Positions 25,278 through 37,227 of a stretch of 64,000 bases of DNA are shown piece after piece (position 1 is the first letter of the stretch; each line of letters opens with the position of its first letter). The DNA is from Parascedosporium putredinis. Its lineage: Eukaryota; Ascomycota; Sordariomycetes; Microascales; Microascaceae. The stretch is taken from contig CASHTG010000015.1 of assembly GCA_949357655.1 (NCBI GenBank), positions 930,001-994,000 of the forward strand, given 5' to 3'. Below the pieces are notes generated by a model. It searched no databases. It was not told the DNA's origin and saw nothing but the letters and a program-made list of their open reading frames with translations. The position numbers and the translations under genes are program-made.

Positions 25278-27424
25278 TGTTGCTGGTTGTCGACGAATTT
25301 GGCGAGTCGAGTTTGGTGATGGTTGGAAATTCCGTGGAGGCTGCAAAAAATTGCGATAAAAGTTTGTGGGCTCGGCGGGATTGTGGATGGGGGTTGTATT
25401 AGGTAATCGGGTATTGGTATCATTTCTCCACTCTTTCATCCCGCACTGCTGCAACTGGGGCTTGGGGGAAAAAAAGCCACCGGATTTTGGTTTGAATGTG
25501 TGGCTAGTGATACCACTTGCCACACAGTGTGTAGTCGACAGGGTCTCCCATGGATGCACTACCTTTGTCGATGTCCCTAGCCCTTCACCTGCTCCTAAAA
25601 CTCACGGCGCCCCAACCGCACGAGTCTTGATCACCTCAGTTACATCAGCGCATTTAATGGAAGACGTGATCGTATCGCCGCAAGACTATGTATATGGGGA
25701 GAAAAGGTGGCCGCAGCAAGCGAAAGAGTGCGGACACCTTGCGGAAACATTTTCGGTGAGGGCACTCCGCCGGATCATCTAAGCCGCATGGAAGAATAGA
25801 AGTATGCGATCCTACGAAGTACGAGGACGGCCAAAGCTACCGGCGGGCTGCGCATCGGAGGGAATGGGCTGTACTATTGTTGGCTTGAAGACGGACTCGG
25901 GGGCCGGTGGGGTCAATACTAAATCACTCTCTCGACTCCCTCGACGAGCTGAGTTGTTTGTTTGAGAGCTGGGCGAGCAGCTCGGATGCATACCTTGACA
26001 TCTACGAGCTGTAAAGACACAAGACACAGGTGCCGTGCCCCAAACTCCATCTAATCCCACGAGAGCAATGCACTGGATAAGCCAAACGTTTATCCGGGAT
26101 ATGATTATTTGACGGAAGCCAGTCGAAGACCAGCCAGAAGCATATTGCTCGTCTTCTTCAAACACTGTATGATATCTAAGATGAAACATGAAATCCTAGC
26201 CGCCAATCACCAACTGACTTTCAGAGGGGCACGGCCAACGAAACAAGGGAGAAGTCTTCTCCAATATGATTAGGAGCCAATAATCAAAATATCTCCGAGA
26301 TCGTGAATGCGCGACGCTTTCCAAGCCCGCTTCCGCAGTCCAGTTCCGCAGCACACTTCAGCTATAGGTATCAACGACGGCGCTGCACACTGACTGGCGG
26401 TACTGCCCTAGCTAGTTGATCCTCCTCCCACTTCTCCCGCTCATCCACAAATTTGATCGACGGATCAGAGTACAGGGCCACGCTGCCCCATCGAGGCAAC
26501 ATGTTCTAACCAAAATTCGACCGACTGGTCGCCGTGGCGCTGCGCCGCGTCTTCCTCCCAACGCTGTGGGACTGCTCAGTGGCCTTAACCTCCCTTGCCT
26601 CCCTAGTGGCTAGTTGGTCGGCTGGCAGGAATAATATCCCGCGGGCTCCCGCTGGTGTCACCGTGTCTCTGAGGCGGCCATGCACGTTAGACCGACAACC
26701 TTGAACGCTGCTAGTCGATCAATTGATGTAGTGTACATGCAGATGCCGTCCCTCGCTCCCTCGGCTGTCCCTCCCTCCACACCCAATTGCTTTTAAACGA
26801 TCTGCAGTAATATAATAAACAAAGTAGTCGAATACGAAGCGCCGACAGCTTTGTTTCTGGGTCCCACTGAACGGGCCCATGACCGACCATGACTCCCTTT
26901 ACCAAGCCTATGGGTGTCCTACTTGTACTTGCCCGTCGGTACGGGGACTTGGGGGGACAGTGGGTGGTGCCACCCTTCGTGGGAACCAGCCCGGTTTCCA
27001 GACGTAGAGGACGCGGGTGTCGCTCATCTCCGCCCAAGTACATTGTATTACATCGACACCCTTCGAGGCGTCTAAAGTTCCTTGGAAGAAGGAGGGGCGC
27101 TGACGACGTGTGCTGGCTTTTGGCTTTCTTCCTTCTTCGACTTGGGGCGTGTTTCTTCGGGTCTTCCGTTTGCGTTTGGCCCACGAAATACGTATGTGTT
27201 TGTCCGTCTGCCTCAAAGGTCTTGGATATGATGAATATCCATATATAGATATATAAAGTGTGCATCTCTCCCACTCCTCCCTTGGGGTCGCCACCTTTTG
27301 GATCTTCAGGTCCCTTCCAACCTTTTCCAACCTTTTCCTCCAATAATATACGAACAACTGCAGTTCTAAGCTCCTCCCAATTTCTTAATCATTTGATACC
27401 CCTTTCACCCCCGACTTATCCACC
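25278..27424. other. Divergent intergenic region between eL36 and secreted-protein genes
   Basis: About 2.1 kb containing the eL36 promoter on the left and the secreted-protein promoter on the right. One copy of the palindrome ATCAATTGAT lies at 26718-26727. The minus-strand open frame at 26711-27343 is low-complexity and has no domain. Confidence 0.55.
27250..27258 (+). promoter_or_regulatory. TATA-like box of the secreted-protein gene
   Basis: TATATAAAG lies 167 bp before the ATG at 27425, within an AT-rich patch. The position and sequence suit a TATA element with a 5' leader of roughly 100-130 nt. Confidence 0.5.
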
Positions 27425-28296
27425 ATGAGGCTCGACACTCTGTATCTCTCCGTGCTTGGCTTGGCCACCGTCACCCTCGCCAGGAACATCCCTAGGGACG
27501 TGCTCGTGAGGCAAGCCAGCGGCTGCAGCATCTCAAACCAGCTTCCATCCGAATTCGCCATTCGCAGCTTTGCCGGCCAATCCACAAATGGCGGCGAAAC
27601 TCTCTCGTCCTTCGACTTTGGCTATCTGGAAACGAAAAACAACATCACCACCCACTGCTATTTCAACTCAACCTCCCCCAATGCAGGCCCCACCGATCGC
27701 ACGCCTCGTTTTGCGTGCGAGAATGCGATTACCCAGTTCATCTACCAAGATCAGAGACTTACCTTGATCCAGGCCATCTGCCCTGATACAAATGGGTAAG
27801 TGGCTTCGGGTGGTTTTTTGCCTTCCACCGACATTTTTGCCCTTCTCTCGTGACGAGACTGGGCATGCCCTCTCCCCTCTTCGGCGGGTTTTTACTCAAT
27901 GCCGATGCTGACCTTGCCTTTCCTTCTAGTGTTGCTTCCGTTGAAGCCGCCGGCGCCGCTGATGTCGAGCTCGAGTGTGGCAGCTCCAATACCACCGCCA
28001 ACGCAGCAGAGAGCTGCAAATCCAAGGATGAAGAGTTTTCTGGAAAGTTCTCCAGCTTAAATCCTACACCGGCCAGTCTTGACCGAGCTCGAGGGGCGAG
28101 ACTGCATAATGGGCGAATGTTTTTTTCTTCTTTTCTTTGCACGAATAATGGAATGATACAAGGCAAACTTTTTAGACGGTGGGCACATCACGTACTGTTG
28201 AGATTCATACATACAAGCGGATCGGTCAACTATCATGATACGGTAATAGGGACGGTTTCAATCACGCATATCGGGTATGCGGTGGTCGGATTATAG
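27425..28296 (+). CDS. Small secreted cysteine-containing protein, unknown function
   Basis: Two exons, 27425-27795 and 27930-28296, 245 residues as read. The first 19-20 residues form a signal peptide (MRLDTLYLSVLGLATVTLAR). The next ten (NIPRDVLVRQ) could be a short propeptide. The mature part has six cysteines (about positions 34, 78, 98, 119, 140 and 151) and three N-glycosylation sequons, as expected of an extracellular disulfide-bonded protein. Similarity to ascomycete secreted proteins is only a general impression; I do not recognise a named family. The last 70 residues, after NPTPAS near 28075, look unlike the rest (basic, then hydrophobic). They may be read-through past a missed frame change, so the true C-terminus could be close to 28080. 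Confidence 0.68.
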
Positions 28297-29260
28297 GGTG
28301 GGGAGGCGTCTTGCCAGGCTTTTGTTCGTTAGAATACTCGGACGGTACCTCGGTATCAACTACTACAATAATACAGACACCCATGATATCATCTGCGAGG
28401 GTTCTAGGCCGTAAATAGAGGCTCAGAGGTGGATCGCGCACTCGCCTCAATCCTGACAGGTCCGAGATCGCCGTTGCGCGGGGAACCGGGGGCGATGGTT
28501 CCGGACTAAGAGCTCGTCAGTGGTAGAGATCGCTGCAATCAACTGCGTCTGGCGCAGATGAACTCTGGATGTCTCACGCAGGTCTCGTATCCTAGTGACT
28601 AAGTCCTGCTTTCATTCACACACCAACTCCAACATCTCGGCACGAGCAACTGAACCGTGAGGCTACATAGAGCTGAAAGGATGAGCCGATCGTAGTGGGG
28701 CTTCGACATTCCATCATTGCTTGGTATTTGTGGTGCACAATATTTCGTAGTGGGTGCCACTGTCACCAAAAGTGAGGAGAGGTTGCTCGACGACTCATTT
28801 GGTTACTTTTTCTTATAACAAAATACCGGGCTTCATCTTCCGAAGCTATACTTGGATGAAATCTACCGCTGCTGGGGTAAAGAAAAATAGCTGCCAGGAC
28901 GGCCATGTTAGACGGGGATCCAGCTGCGATTATCTGACTTTTCGCCAACGGATGGATGCTATGGAGATTATAAGACTATCGTCGCTGGCCGCGTTCGGAG
29001 ATGAGCCTCGGGAAAACTAAGGGAATGAAAGACGATGATTATGGGGGAAGGATGCCAAGAAATAACTGAAAGTGCTACTCGTGGCACCGCAGATGGATGT
29101 CTGAAATGGCTGCTATCGGTGAACAAGGATGCGCGAAGAACCCTGCCTGCGGGCCGTGACATCGGACGCTTCGGAGGAAGACTCGGAAGCTAAGAACTGC
29201 TGTGGTTGGCACACACTGTAGCTGCCAGCCAGGTGCAGTGCCGTGCCGGGGCTTTCGCAG

Positions 29261-29274
29261 CAATCACGTGATTG
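29261..29274. promoter_or_regulatory. 14-bp palindrome with CACGTG core upstream of the lipase gene
   Basis: CAATCACGTGATTG is a perfect inverted repeat with an E-box core (TCACGTGA), about 450 bp before the lipase ATG. bHLH-zipper proteins such as Cbf1 and SREBP-type factors bind TCACGTGA. A role in lipase control is inference. Confidence 0.4.
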
Positions 29275-29538
29275 TACAATGAACCTTCTGCCGCTGGCCC
29301 TGAGCTGGGTGGCTCAACGAACTGGCAATGGCACCATTTTCATTGGTCACTCGTACCCCAGATTCCATTGTCTTGGCAGGTGTGCATGTGACCTCATGGC
29401 AGAGATCAACATTTCAGCTCACGAACTTGACTCTCTCACTTCAACATCAATCGGTTTCGACGGGTGACTTAAGAATCTCATGGGCGACATGGCATAATGG
29501 CCATGTGGCTTCTCTTTATTTCCTGCCACGAGCAACCG

Positions 29539-29545
29539 TATATAA
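29539..29545 (+). promoter_or_regulatory. TATA-like box of the lipase gene
   Basis: TATATAA lies 179 bp before the ATG at 29724, in a region otherwise of mixed composition. Confidence 0.45.
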
Positions 29546-29723
29546 CTTAGCGCACGCGAATTCCATCACATCTTCTTACGAAACACAATCCTAGCTCGCT
29601 GCTCGGCGCAAGGCAAATCCCGCTCAATATGATTCGACTCGCCACCAACTTGGACTCATAATTTGTTGCGTATCGCCGCTCTTCAAACCGTACAAACCAC
29701 TTCATTTCCTCCCTTGCACCAAA

Positions 29724-30875
29724 ATGAGGCTCTCTACTTGGGCAATACCGCTACTCGGCCTGCAAGCGCTGGCGCTGGCCGAGCCGCTCCTCAAAGACAA
29801 CAATCACCACAACCCCGGGCAGATGTCGGTGGGACCGGGGGCGGCGAAGCAATTCCGATCGAGCTTTTCGCCTCTCTCGAGCGCATGTCCCGCCTCGTTG
29901 ACATTGCCTACTGCGTGGGAACATCGGGCGTATCGAAGCCCTTTTCATGCGTTTCCCGCTGCAAGGATTTCCCCTCCCTCACCCTCGTCAATACTTTCAG
30001 CACGGGCATTCTTTTGGGCGATAGTTGTGGCTACATTGCAGTAGATCATGGCTTCCCACGTCCAGATTCCAGGAACGGGGGCGACCGTGGAGAAAAGGCC
30101 ATCATCTTAGCCTTCCGGGGCACGTATAGCATCTCGAACACCGTGATTGACCTCAGCACGGTCCCGCAGGAATACGTTCCCTACCCTCGCCAGACGAGCC
30201 CAAGCATAGGTGCACAAACTGTACTGTGCACATGGGGTTCCTCTCCTCTTGGAAGAATGCCCGGAAGGACATTCTTCCAGTCATGCAGCTGCTGCGAGAG
30301 AAGCACCCAGATTACCCTGTTTACATCCTGGGGCATAGCCTAGGAGGCGCCGTGGCTGCCTTGGCGGCTTTGGAGTTCAAGGCATCGCTTCAGTGGGACG
30401 ATGTCGTTGTCACGACCTTTGGCGAGCCACGGGTTGGCAACAAGGGCCTCGCCCAATTCATCAACGACGTCTTCGACCTCGAGTCTGACGTCGAGCCTCA
30501 GCTTCGGACCTACCGGCGTGTCACCCATGCGGACGATCCTGTGCCGCTCTTACCGCTATCAGAATGGGGATACCGCCCCCACTCTGGCGAAATATTCATC
30601 AAGAAGCCAAGCCTTCCGCCGGCACCGGAGGACCTGGTTCTCTGCGTTGGAGACGACGATGTTCGATGCATCGACGATTCCGGCGACCCCGACGAAGAGA
30701 GCGGCAGTGTCTGGTGGAGCAGAATTCGCTTCCCGGCGCGGCTCAAGGTTTGGGAGCTACTTTTGGCCACCGCGATTACTTTTGGAGATTGGGCCTGTGT
30801 GTTCCTGGCGGTGACCCGAGAGATTGGGGAAGGGAAAAGTACAAAACAGACGAATCGAAATCTGATGAATTATAG
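29724..30875 (+). CDS. Secreted class 3 (Thermomyces-type) triacylglycerol lipase
   Basis: An intronless gene of about 384 residues once three frame breaks are allowed for. It opens with a signal peptide (MRLSTWAIPLLGLQALALAE). The lipase_3 fold follows: VDIAYCVG, IILAFRGTYSISN (oxyanion region), then the nucleophile elbow YILGHSLGGAVAALAAL, TFGEPRVGN, the Asp in VTHADDPVPLLP and the His in GYRPHSGEIFI. All three catalytic residues are present. It should hydrolyse triacylglycerols outside the cell. Single bases are missing at about 29813-29819 (CCCC/GGG runs), 30184-30186 (CCC) and near 30770-30773 (TTTT). The third restores the family tail (HRDYFWRLGLCVPGGDP) and moves the stop from 30891 to 30875, where the protein ends KSDEL. 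Confidence 0.9.
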
Positions 30876-31571
30876 TTTTAATTACGCATGATGAAGAAAT
30901 GGATAGGCTCGGAGGGTTCAGTCCCCAAGGTGTGGATTATGCATGGCGCCCTTCTTTTTTCTTTTCCTTTTTTCTTTTTTTTTTTACCCTTTCTTGTTTA
31001 CGCTAGGGAACACAGGACAGGAGTGCGGTATTCATCCAGATTGCATTGATAGCGTTGATAGGATGTCTAGCATTACAATAACAGCCTTGATCTTCTTCTT
31101 GAATATTTGGGATCGAGGATGGCAATCCTCTGGCTCCTATCGTTCCTTGCTGATCCTCCCACTTCATACCTTTGGCCTATCTCCGACAACTATAGCAATG
31201 CGGCTGTTAGTGGTGCGGTCTCCACCTCGGCTTTGCCTACATCATGTAGCATCACATCATCTAGCATGCTGGCGCGAGACCACAGGGCCGACGTCACATG
31301 CTTTCCGTCTCTCATTTTCCATTCGGGCGCAGGGCGACGTCAGGCCAAACTGCGCAGCATTCACCTTTGGGCGTTGCCCCTCCTTGTTTCTGAATGACAT
31401 GTGGGCGGTGCCCCCATCCCCGCGGCCCGTCAGAGAGCCGCCGTTTGGGGAGGCAGGGGCTTGAGTTGGCATCCCGACCTTGGGCTTCCTTGGCAAGCAA
31501 CAATGGACTTTTCCGCCCTGAAGTATTTTAGTCCCAAGTTAGTAGCAATAAGGCGGCGGCGGGTGGGTGTC

Positions 31572-31592
31572 TTTTTTTTTTTTTTTTTTTTT
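31572..31592. repeat. T21 homopolymer
   Basis: Twenty-one consecutive T bases in intergenic DNA. Its exact length is unreliable in a sequence with frequent homopolymer errors. Confidence 0.8.
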
Positions 31593-33754
31593 CTTTTACG
31601 TTTCCAGCGTTTCCTAGAGGGTGACACCGAAAGGAACAAACCAAACACGCGGGCAGATGTGCCTTGCACATTTGGTTGGCTACCCGATGCCAGGGCTGCT
31701 GTGCGTGCACGCGAGAATCACGGCTCCCCCGAGGCGGTAGGGCGGCCAACCTTGCAGCTTCTTTTAGGCCTCCCATTTCTAGGCAGAACAGCCGCGTCTT
31801 TGTTTTAGAGGAGATTGATGATTAGGAGCTGAGTTGCGTGTTGATCCAGTGTGCAATCTAGTTGCACCTAGGGGCTCTCATTTCTTTACTTCGGTGTTCG
31901 CCAGAAGCGAACGGACGAAGCCTTGAGCAGGGCGACGGAAGAGCTGAGAGTTCTCAAGGAGTGTATAACACCAAGTCTAAAGGCTAATACGAGGACTACA
32001 AGGCGGCCAAGCGTGAGAGGTACCGAGACAGTAGGTGGATTCGGCGTGCTCTTACACAACGCTTTGCGCGTGGCCGGGGATTCGGATAATTCCAAGGACA
32101 ACAAGGCGGTACGGCTTGTCACAAATAAAGTTAGGGTTCTTGCACTGCCTCTCTCTATTTTACAGTATTGTTGGTTTGTAAAGGCGGAGAGCGTCATTAC
32201 TCCCCTCTTCTTCGTCTTCTTCTCCTTCTCCCTCTCTCTCTCTCCCTTCAGCCTACAGGTTTGGGTTTTGTGTGTCTTTCTCTTTCATCCGTCTAGACGA
32301 GCGGGGTGTTGAGGGGGAGGGGGTCGAAGACGAATCATTCTCCGAAGCCACTTGGGGCAAAGACGGAGATGGGGGCTGTCTGAGGTCGAGGCGTGACCAG
32401 TCATGGGCATGGCGAGCAAGGAGAAACGAAATGGAACTTGCGTCACATTCTCCTTATCCAAAAGCTGGATTCAAGCAGTGGATGCCAGGGCAAGTGTGCG
32501 TGAGGGAAACCAGGAGGGGGAGGGAGGTTGACCCGTCGCTGGATGGTGAGTGGTCAGACTCGTTTTCCAGGATAAGGCTGGGTCTGACGGAAGAGGCAAA
32601 TTGTATGGTGCCAACAAAAAATGGACGGGAAGATTTTGGTCACAACTGGACCAGGGGAACGGGAGGGGAGATGAAAAGGAAAATACTGTGTGGGTTCATG
32701 GAATTGAATGGAATCACGGTTTCGGCTTCCTGGCCTTGATCCTCTGCTTGTGCGGCCCCGCGGCGGCGCTTGGGTGAAGGGTTCGGTCATTGGGGACCAG
32801 CTTGTCAAGGCCCAACCCTGACCATCCAAAGTACATGGTACGGGGTACGGGTTACGGGGTGGGTGCGTCTCGTCTGGTCTCTTGCTGCAACGGAGCCAAC
32901 GGAGCCAACGGAGCTCATGTTCTTCGCACCATGGCGGAGAGAGGGGAGAGCACCGCTCAAACTTCCGCGGTCTGGTACACTACACTAGGGGACAGACATC
33001 GAAAGACAGGGGCCATCTTCCCATCCCCTAATAGACCCTGGTGGGTTTTCTCTTGGAATGGATTCAACAACGGGGCTATTTTGTTGTTGGAAATTTCCCT
33101 CGCCCGGGGGTTGCCCATTTTATTCTCCACTCCAAAGAGTTGAAATGGCTTAGCCTTTCCGGGGAGAGAAAAGGGTGCTGGATCAACCTCAAATTTCTCT
33201 TGGGGGTTTGGATGGTAATAATGATCATAATCTGAGGGGAAGGAGGCTCCGACCGACAACGAAGCATTGACGTCGCTTGAAGAGCTAAACAGGCCGAAAG
33301 GGGGATCAAGTCGCCCGTTTCAAAGACAGGGTGGGCCGTCCGTTTTATCAATAAGATTGAAGCCATCTGAACTTGAAAGGTTGAGCGGCTTGAACCGGTT
33401 TCCGTTCACCCTCATGGCCCCATGTTGCCTACCCTCTGATCCCGTCTTGTCCGTCTACCAGCAAAAACCCACCGTTCACGTGGAGGACCGGCGATGTACC
33501 TGATACCTCAGCTCACAGCCCTTGCCCGCCCCCAGCAACCCAAACTCACGATAGTGCCCGTGACTCCGTCCATTCCTGAGCCATAGAGCCTTCTCGTTCT
33601 CTAGTCTTACAGCGGGTACCCTCACCAGAAAAACAACCCCCGCCCGCTGCAGTGTCCAACCATCAGAGAGACAGGCGGGCAGGTGCACCACGACAGTATG
33701 ATTCTTTTGACCCTTTTGTTTTCACACGACTGGCTCACGCCTTTCCTTTCTTCC

Positions 33755-33776
33755 TTTTTTTTTTTTTTTTTTTTTT
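33755..33776. repeat. T22 homopolymer
   Basis: Twenty-two consecutive T bases, preceded by a pyrimidine-rich stretch, about 620 bp upstream of the 14-3-3 start codon. Confidence 0.8.
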
Positions 33777-34140
33777 GGCTGTGCTAAGCTGGTACAACTT
33801 GGAGGTAGAGGGTACGGAATAGGAGGTGAAGGGGGCGCGAAACGGGCATGTACCTGAACCAGCGCTCAGTTACAACGAAGGGCAGGCGCAATCACTAGGA
33901 TGGCACAATGCGTCCGTCCACCAAAGGGCTGGTGAATCCCGTTTTCAGGCTGCCGCTATCGTTCGAAGCCTATGCCCTGCCAGCCGTAATGTTGGCAAAG
34001 CACTTTGGGAGGGGAAAGGCGAGCCCCGTTTTTGCAGTGGCAGTGGGCGGGCTCAGCCATCAATCACCTTCGCTCACTCTGTCCAAACACCTCCACCTGT
34101 GTTTTCGACCTCGCGACTTCAAAACCTTTCCACATTGATC

Positions 34141-34330
34141 TATCTCTCCCCAAAACGTAAACACTTCCCCTTTGATCCCTTCCTCTCCCTCTCTCTCTAT
34201 CTCTGTGAGAAAAACCACATCCTTCACCCACACAACCAATTAATCCCTCCTCTTTTTCCTTGCAAAGTTCTTTCTTCTTTTTTTCCCTTCTATTCTTCCT
34301 CCTTTGTCAAGCAGGTCTCACTTGCCAGTC
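34141..34330 (+). promoter_or_regulatory. CT-rich promoter tract of the 14-3-3 gene
   Basis: About 190 bp of strongly pyrimidine-biased sequence with CTCTCTCTCT and TTTTCC motifs ends about 65 bp before the ATG. This layout is common for strongly expressed fungal genes and probably marks the transcription start region. Confidence 0.45.
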
Positions 34331-34393
34331 TTTTTTCCTTAACACTCCACCCCTCTTCTAAAAACCCCACCGCCAGCCGAAATCATCACCATC

Positions 34394-35876
34394 ATGACTT
34401 CTGAGGTAAGTCATATTGACACTCCAAGCTTCACATCAGTTCCTCTAGCCTCTAGTTTCTGGATTCCATCCTTTCATAGCTAGCCTTCCCCTTTATACCC
34501 TTTCTCTCCTATCTTCCGACCCAGCCCACCACTAGCACCTCCCCGCCCGCCGCCCTCGCCTTTTTACCCTTACCCACCAGTTTTCTTCCCCAAAGTCGTT
34601 CAAAGCCCCATGCTAACTCCTCCCTCTCCATGCAGCGTGAAAAGTGAGTTCCAAGACCAACTTCAGGCGGCCGGCCTCTGAATAATGGCTCGATCCTGGC
34701 CAATCGCTGACAGCTCCCTACAGCAAGACTTTCCTCGCCCGCCTTTGCGAGCAGGCCGAGCGTTACGATGAGATGGTCACCTACATGAAGGAGGTTGCCA
34801 AGCTCGGCAGCGAGCTTACCGTCGATGAGCGCAACCTCCTCAGCGTCGCCTATAAGAACGTTGTCGGCACCCGCCGTGCCTCGTGGCGCATCATCTCCTC
34901 TATTGAGCAGAAGGAGGAGTCCAAGGGCTCTGACAAGCACGTCCCTACCATCCGGGACTACCGCAACAAGATCGAGGAGGAGCTCGAGAAGGTTTGCCAG
35001 GATGTCCTCGATGTCCTCGACCAGCACCTTATCCCCCAGGCCGCTAGCGGCGAGTCCAAGGTCTTCTATCACAAGATGTAAGTGTGCTCTCCATCGCTTC
35101 CCCTTTTGGGGATGGAAGTCTCCCCCTTTTTTTTTTCTCTCTCGTCGCACGCAGAGGTTGCCCAAGCCTCGCCCGCCTAAGCGTACGGCGCTTTCACGTC
35201 CCCACCGCCAAGTATAAGACAACGAAACAATAGAGAGAGCCGTTATTGATTTACTTTTTTCCCCTAAACAATAGGAAGGGTGACTACCACCGATACCTCG
35301 CCGAGTTTGCCTCGGGCGAGAAGCGCAAGGTCGCTGCCACTGCTGCCCACGAGGCCTACAAGGTAAGACAGAACCCCCACCTCCCCCTTCGACCCCGCGC
35401 GAGTGACGAGTTTTCCCCTGTTGTTGTTGAAAATATTGGGTGTCACCTTATTTTGCTGCGTGCGTGATTGAATGGTTTGATGACTAACATGCGACTCGTC
35501 CTTGCCTTGCAGAGCGCCACCGATGTTGCCCAGACTGAGCTCACCCCCACTCACCCCATCCGTCTCGGCCTTGCGCTAAACTTCTCGGTCTTCTACTACG
35601 AGATTCTCAACTCCCCGACCGTGCTTGCCACCTCGCCAAGCAGGCCTTTGATGATGCTATTGCCGAGCTCGACTCCCTCTCTGAGGAATCGTACCGCGAC
35701 AGCACTCTCATCATGCAGCTCCTCCGTGACAACCTTACTCTCTGGACGTCTTCCGAGAGCGGCGACGCCGAGGGTGCCAACGCCCCGCCGAGGGTGCCAG
35801 GCCCGCCGCTGAGGGCGAGCCCGCGAAGGCCGAGGAGGAGCCCAAGCCCGAAGAGCCCGCCGCTGCCGCCTCCTAA
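34394..35876 (+). CDS. BMH1: 14-3-3 family protein
   Basis: Five exons: 34394-34405, 34636-34643 (only 8 nt), 34724-35077, 35275-35362 and 35513-35876, about 275 residues. 14-3-3 dimers bind phosphoserine/threonine clients and control signalling, the cell cycle and metabolism. The N-terminus assembles as MTSERENKTFLARLCEQAER; later come NLLSVAYKNVVGTRRASWRI (with the conserved RR of the binding groove), GDYHRYLAEF, TPTHPIRLGLALNFSVFYYE and LLRDNLTLWTS. The tail is Ala/Glu/Pro-rich, as in fungal homologues. Two bases are missing from CCCC runs at 35613-35616 and 35783-35786. The first restores DRACHLAKQAFDDAIAELDS, the second the acidic tail ending in AAAAS. The micro-exon is required by phase and supplies RE and part of the next codon. 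Confidence 0.95.
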
Positions 35877-37227
35877 TCCTCTCCTCCACCGACGTCGATA
35901 TCCCACATTGCAACAGTGATGTTGAATGAATGAATTGATCTGCCCCCTTTTTCCTTTTCTTTTTTGTTTTAACTCATCTGAGCCATTTGTTCTCGATGTA
36001 AGCCGGACCTGCTTTTGAAAGGCGGGGGCGCCACTGGAGACATGGTCAATGGGACGATTATGTTGTGCAAAGTTCCCTCGGAGGACAATTGTTGGCTTCG
36101 TCACTGTTTTGTTGTTTTTATCCTTTTCTCGCCGTTTCTCCTTTTTTTCTAGTTATCTTTTCACCCGAATGTTTTTCACCTCCCAGTTTTCTTTACGAAA
36201 TCGCCAGGGTAACGGGGAATGATGGATTGCAGAATCGATCAAGCTGATGTGCCACCGGACATATTGAGGGGAGAATAAAGAGGACAGGAAAGAGGGATGA
36301 GAAGACCATTGAGGGATGTGGTGCGAGGGTTTCTCGAGAACCATGCGCATAGCCTTAGTCTTGACCTCTTTTTTGTTTTTTATTCTATCCTACTCACTCA
36401 CTCACATTGTATACCCCTCGCGGGTGCAGTCTTTCTGGTGCTTGATCCCGTACATGTATTTCCTCAGACGCGGTGTAGTGACCAGGCCGTGGCGCATGAG
36501 TCCGTATGGCTCCGCCCACGTCTTAAATCTGTAGATTGGATACTCTCAATAGAGCTACCTATCCGTTGAACCAGGGTTGGGTTGTTTTATGAGATTGCCC
36601 ACTTTTGCCGACCAACTCAGCCCTACTTCTAACCCAAGATCCGTTCAAACCGCCAGACGATCAGCAGGCTTGGACTTGGTGTCCTTCAACTCCATCACCC
36701 CCACATTCCTCCGCCACGCCTGTTGGGCCCTTTCTCTCTGACCCCTATGTGAGAATTCGTCACAAAGTTGGTGGAGGAGTAGACAGAGTAGGATGTGGGT
36801 AGATGGATTGCAGAGTTCCATTATTGATATATATATAGAGATATCACTCGGAGAAATCCCCTTCATCTGACGTAGAAACTGAGAGGACCTGTATCGTTGG
36901 CCACAGCAAAGAAGATTAGGGCTTAATGGAAAGATTTGAGGCTGAAATCCGATGATAGCACCAAGGCGGACTGACTCCGCTACCATACTATATACATGTA
37001 CACTATGCACTTTGCACGTTACAGAAGAGAGCGTAGACCCCCACCCTAACCAAACAAAAGAAGAAAAAAGGAAATGATTAGATGGCCTCTATGACGGGTT
37101 GGCTAAATATGCTATATGTATATATATATATATATAGATCCGGCGTCGCGTTGGAAGAGGGGGAGCCTTGAATTTCAACAATTTCGAAATCTTACACAGG
37201 ACGTTTACGCAGCCTCGAGCTAGACAC
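35877..37227. other. Convergent 3' region between 14-3-3 and unknown gene
   Basis: About 1.35 kb between two facing stop codons, longer than needed for 3' UTRs. Apart from an AT repeat near its right end I see nothing definite. Confidence 0.5.
37119..37136. repeat. (TA)n microsatellite
   Basis: About nine TA units, roughly 90 bp beyond the stop codon of the minus-strand gene at 37228. Confidence 0.75.

Larger units (their letters stand above)
28297..29723. other. Intergenic region between the two secreted-protein genes
   Basis: About 1.4 kb. It holds the 3' end of the small secreted-protein gene and the promoter of the lipase gene, which has a palindromic E-box and a TATA-like box near its right end. 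No coding signal is seen. Confidence 0.55.
30876..34393. other. Long intergenic region upstream of the 14-3-3 gene
   Basis: About 3.5 kb with simple repeats and no recognisable gene. It contains two T runs over 20 nt, a short direct repeat (GGAGCCAAC, two and a half units at 32892-32914) and a CT-rich promoter tract at its right end. The longest open frames (173-192 codons) are low-complexity. Confidence 0.55.

Noticed and set aside
28495..28580. tRNA-like stretch with a D-arm-like GCTCGTCAGTGGTAGAG
   Set aside because: No matching acceptor stem or anticodon arm, and the candidate T-arm lacks the TTCRA pattern.
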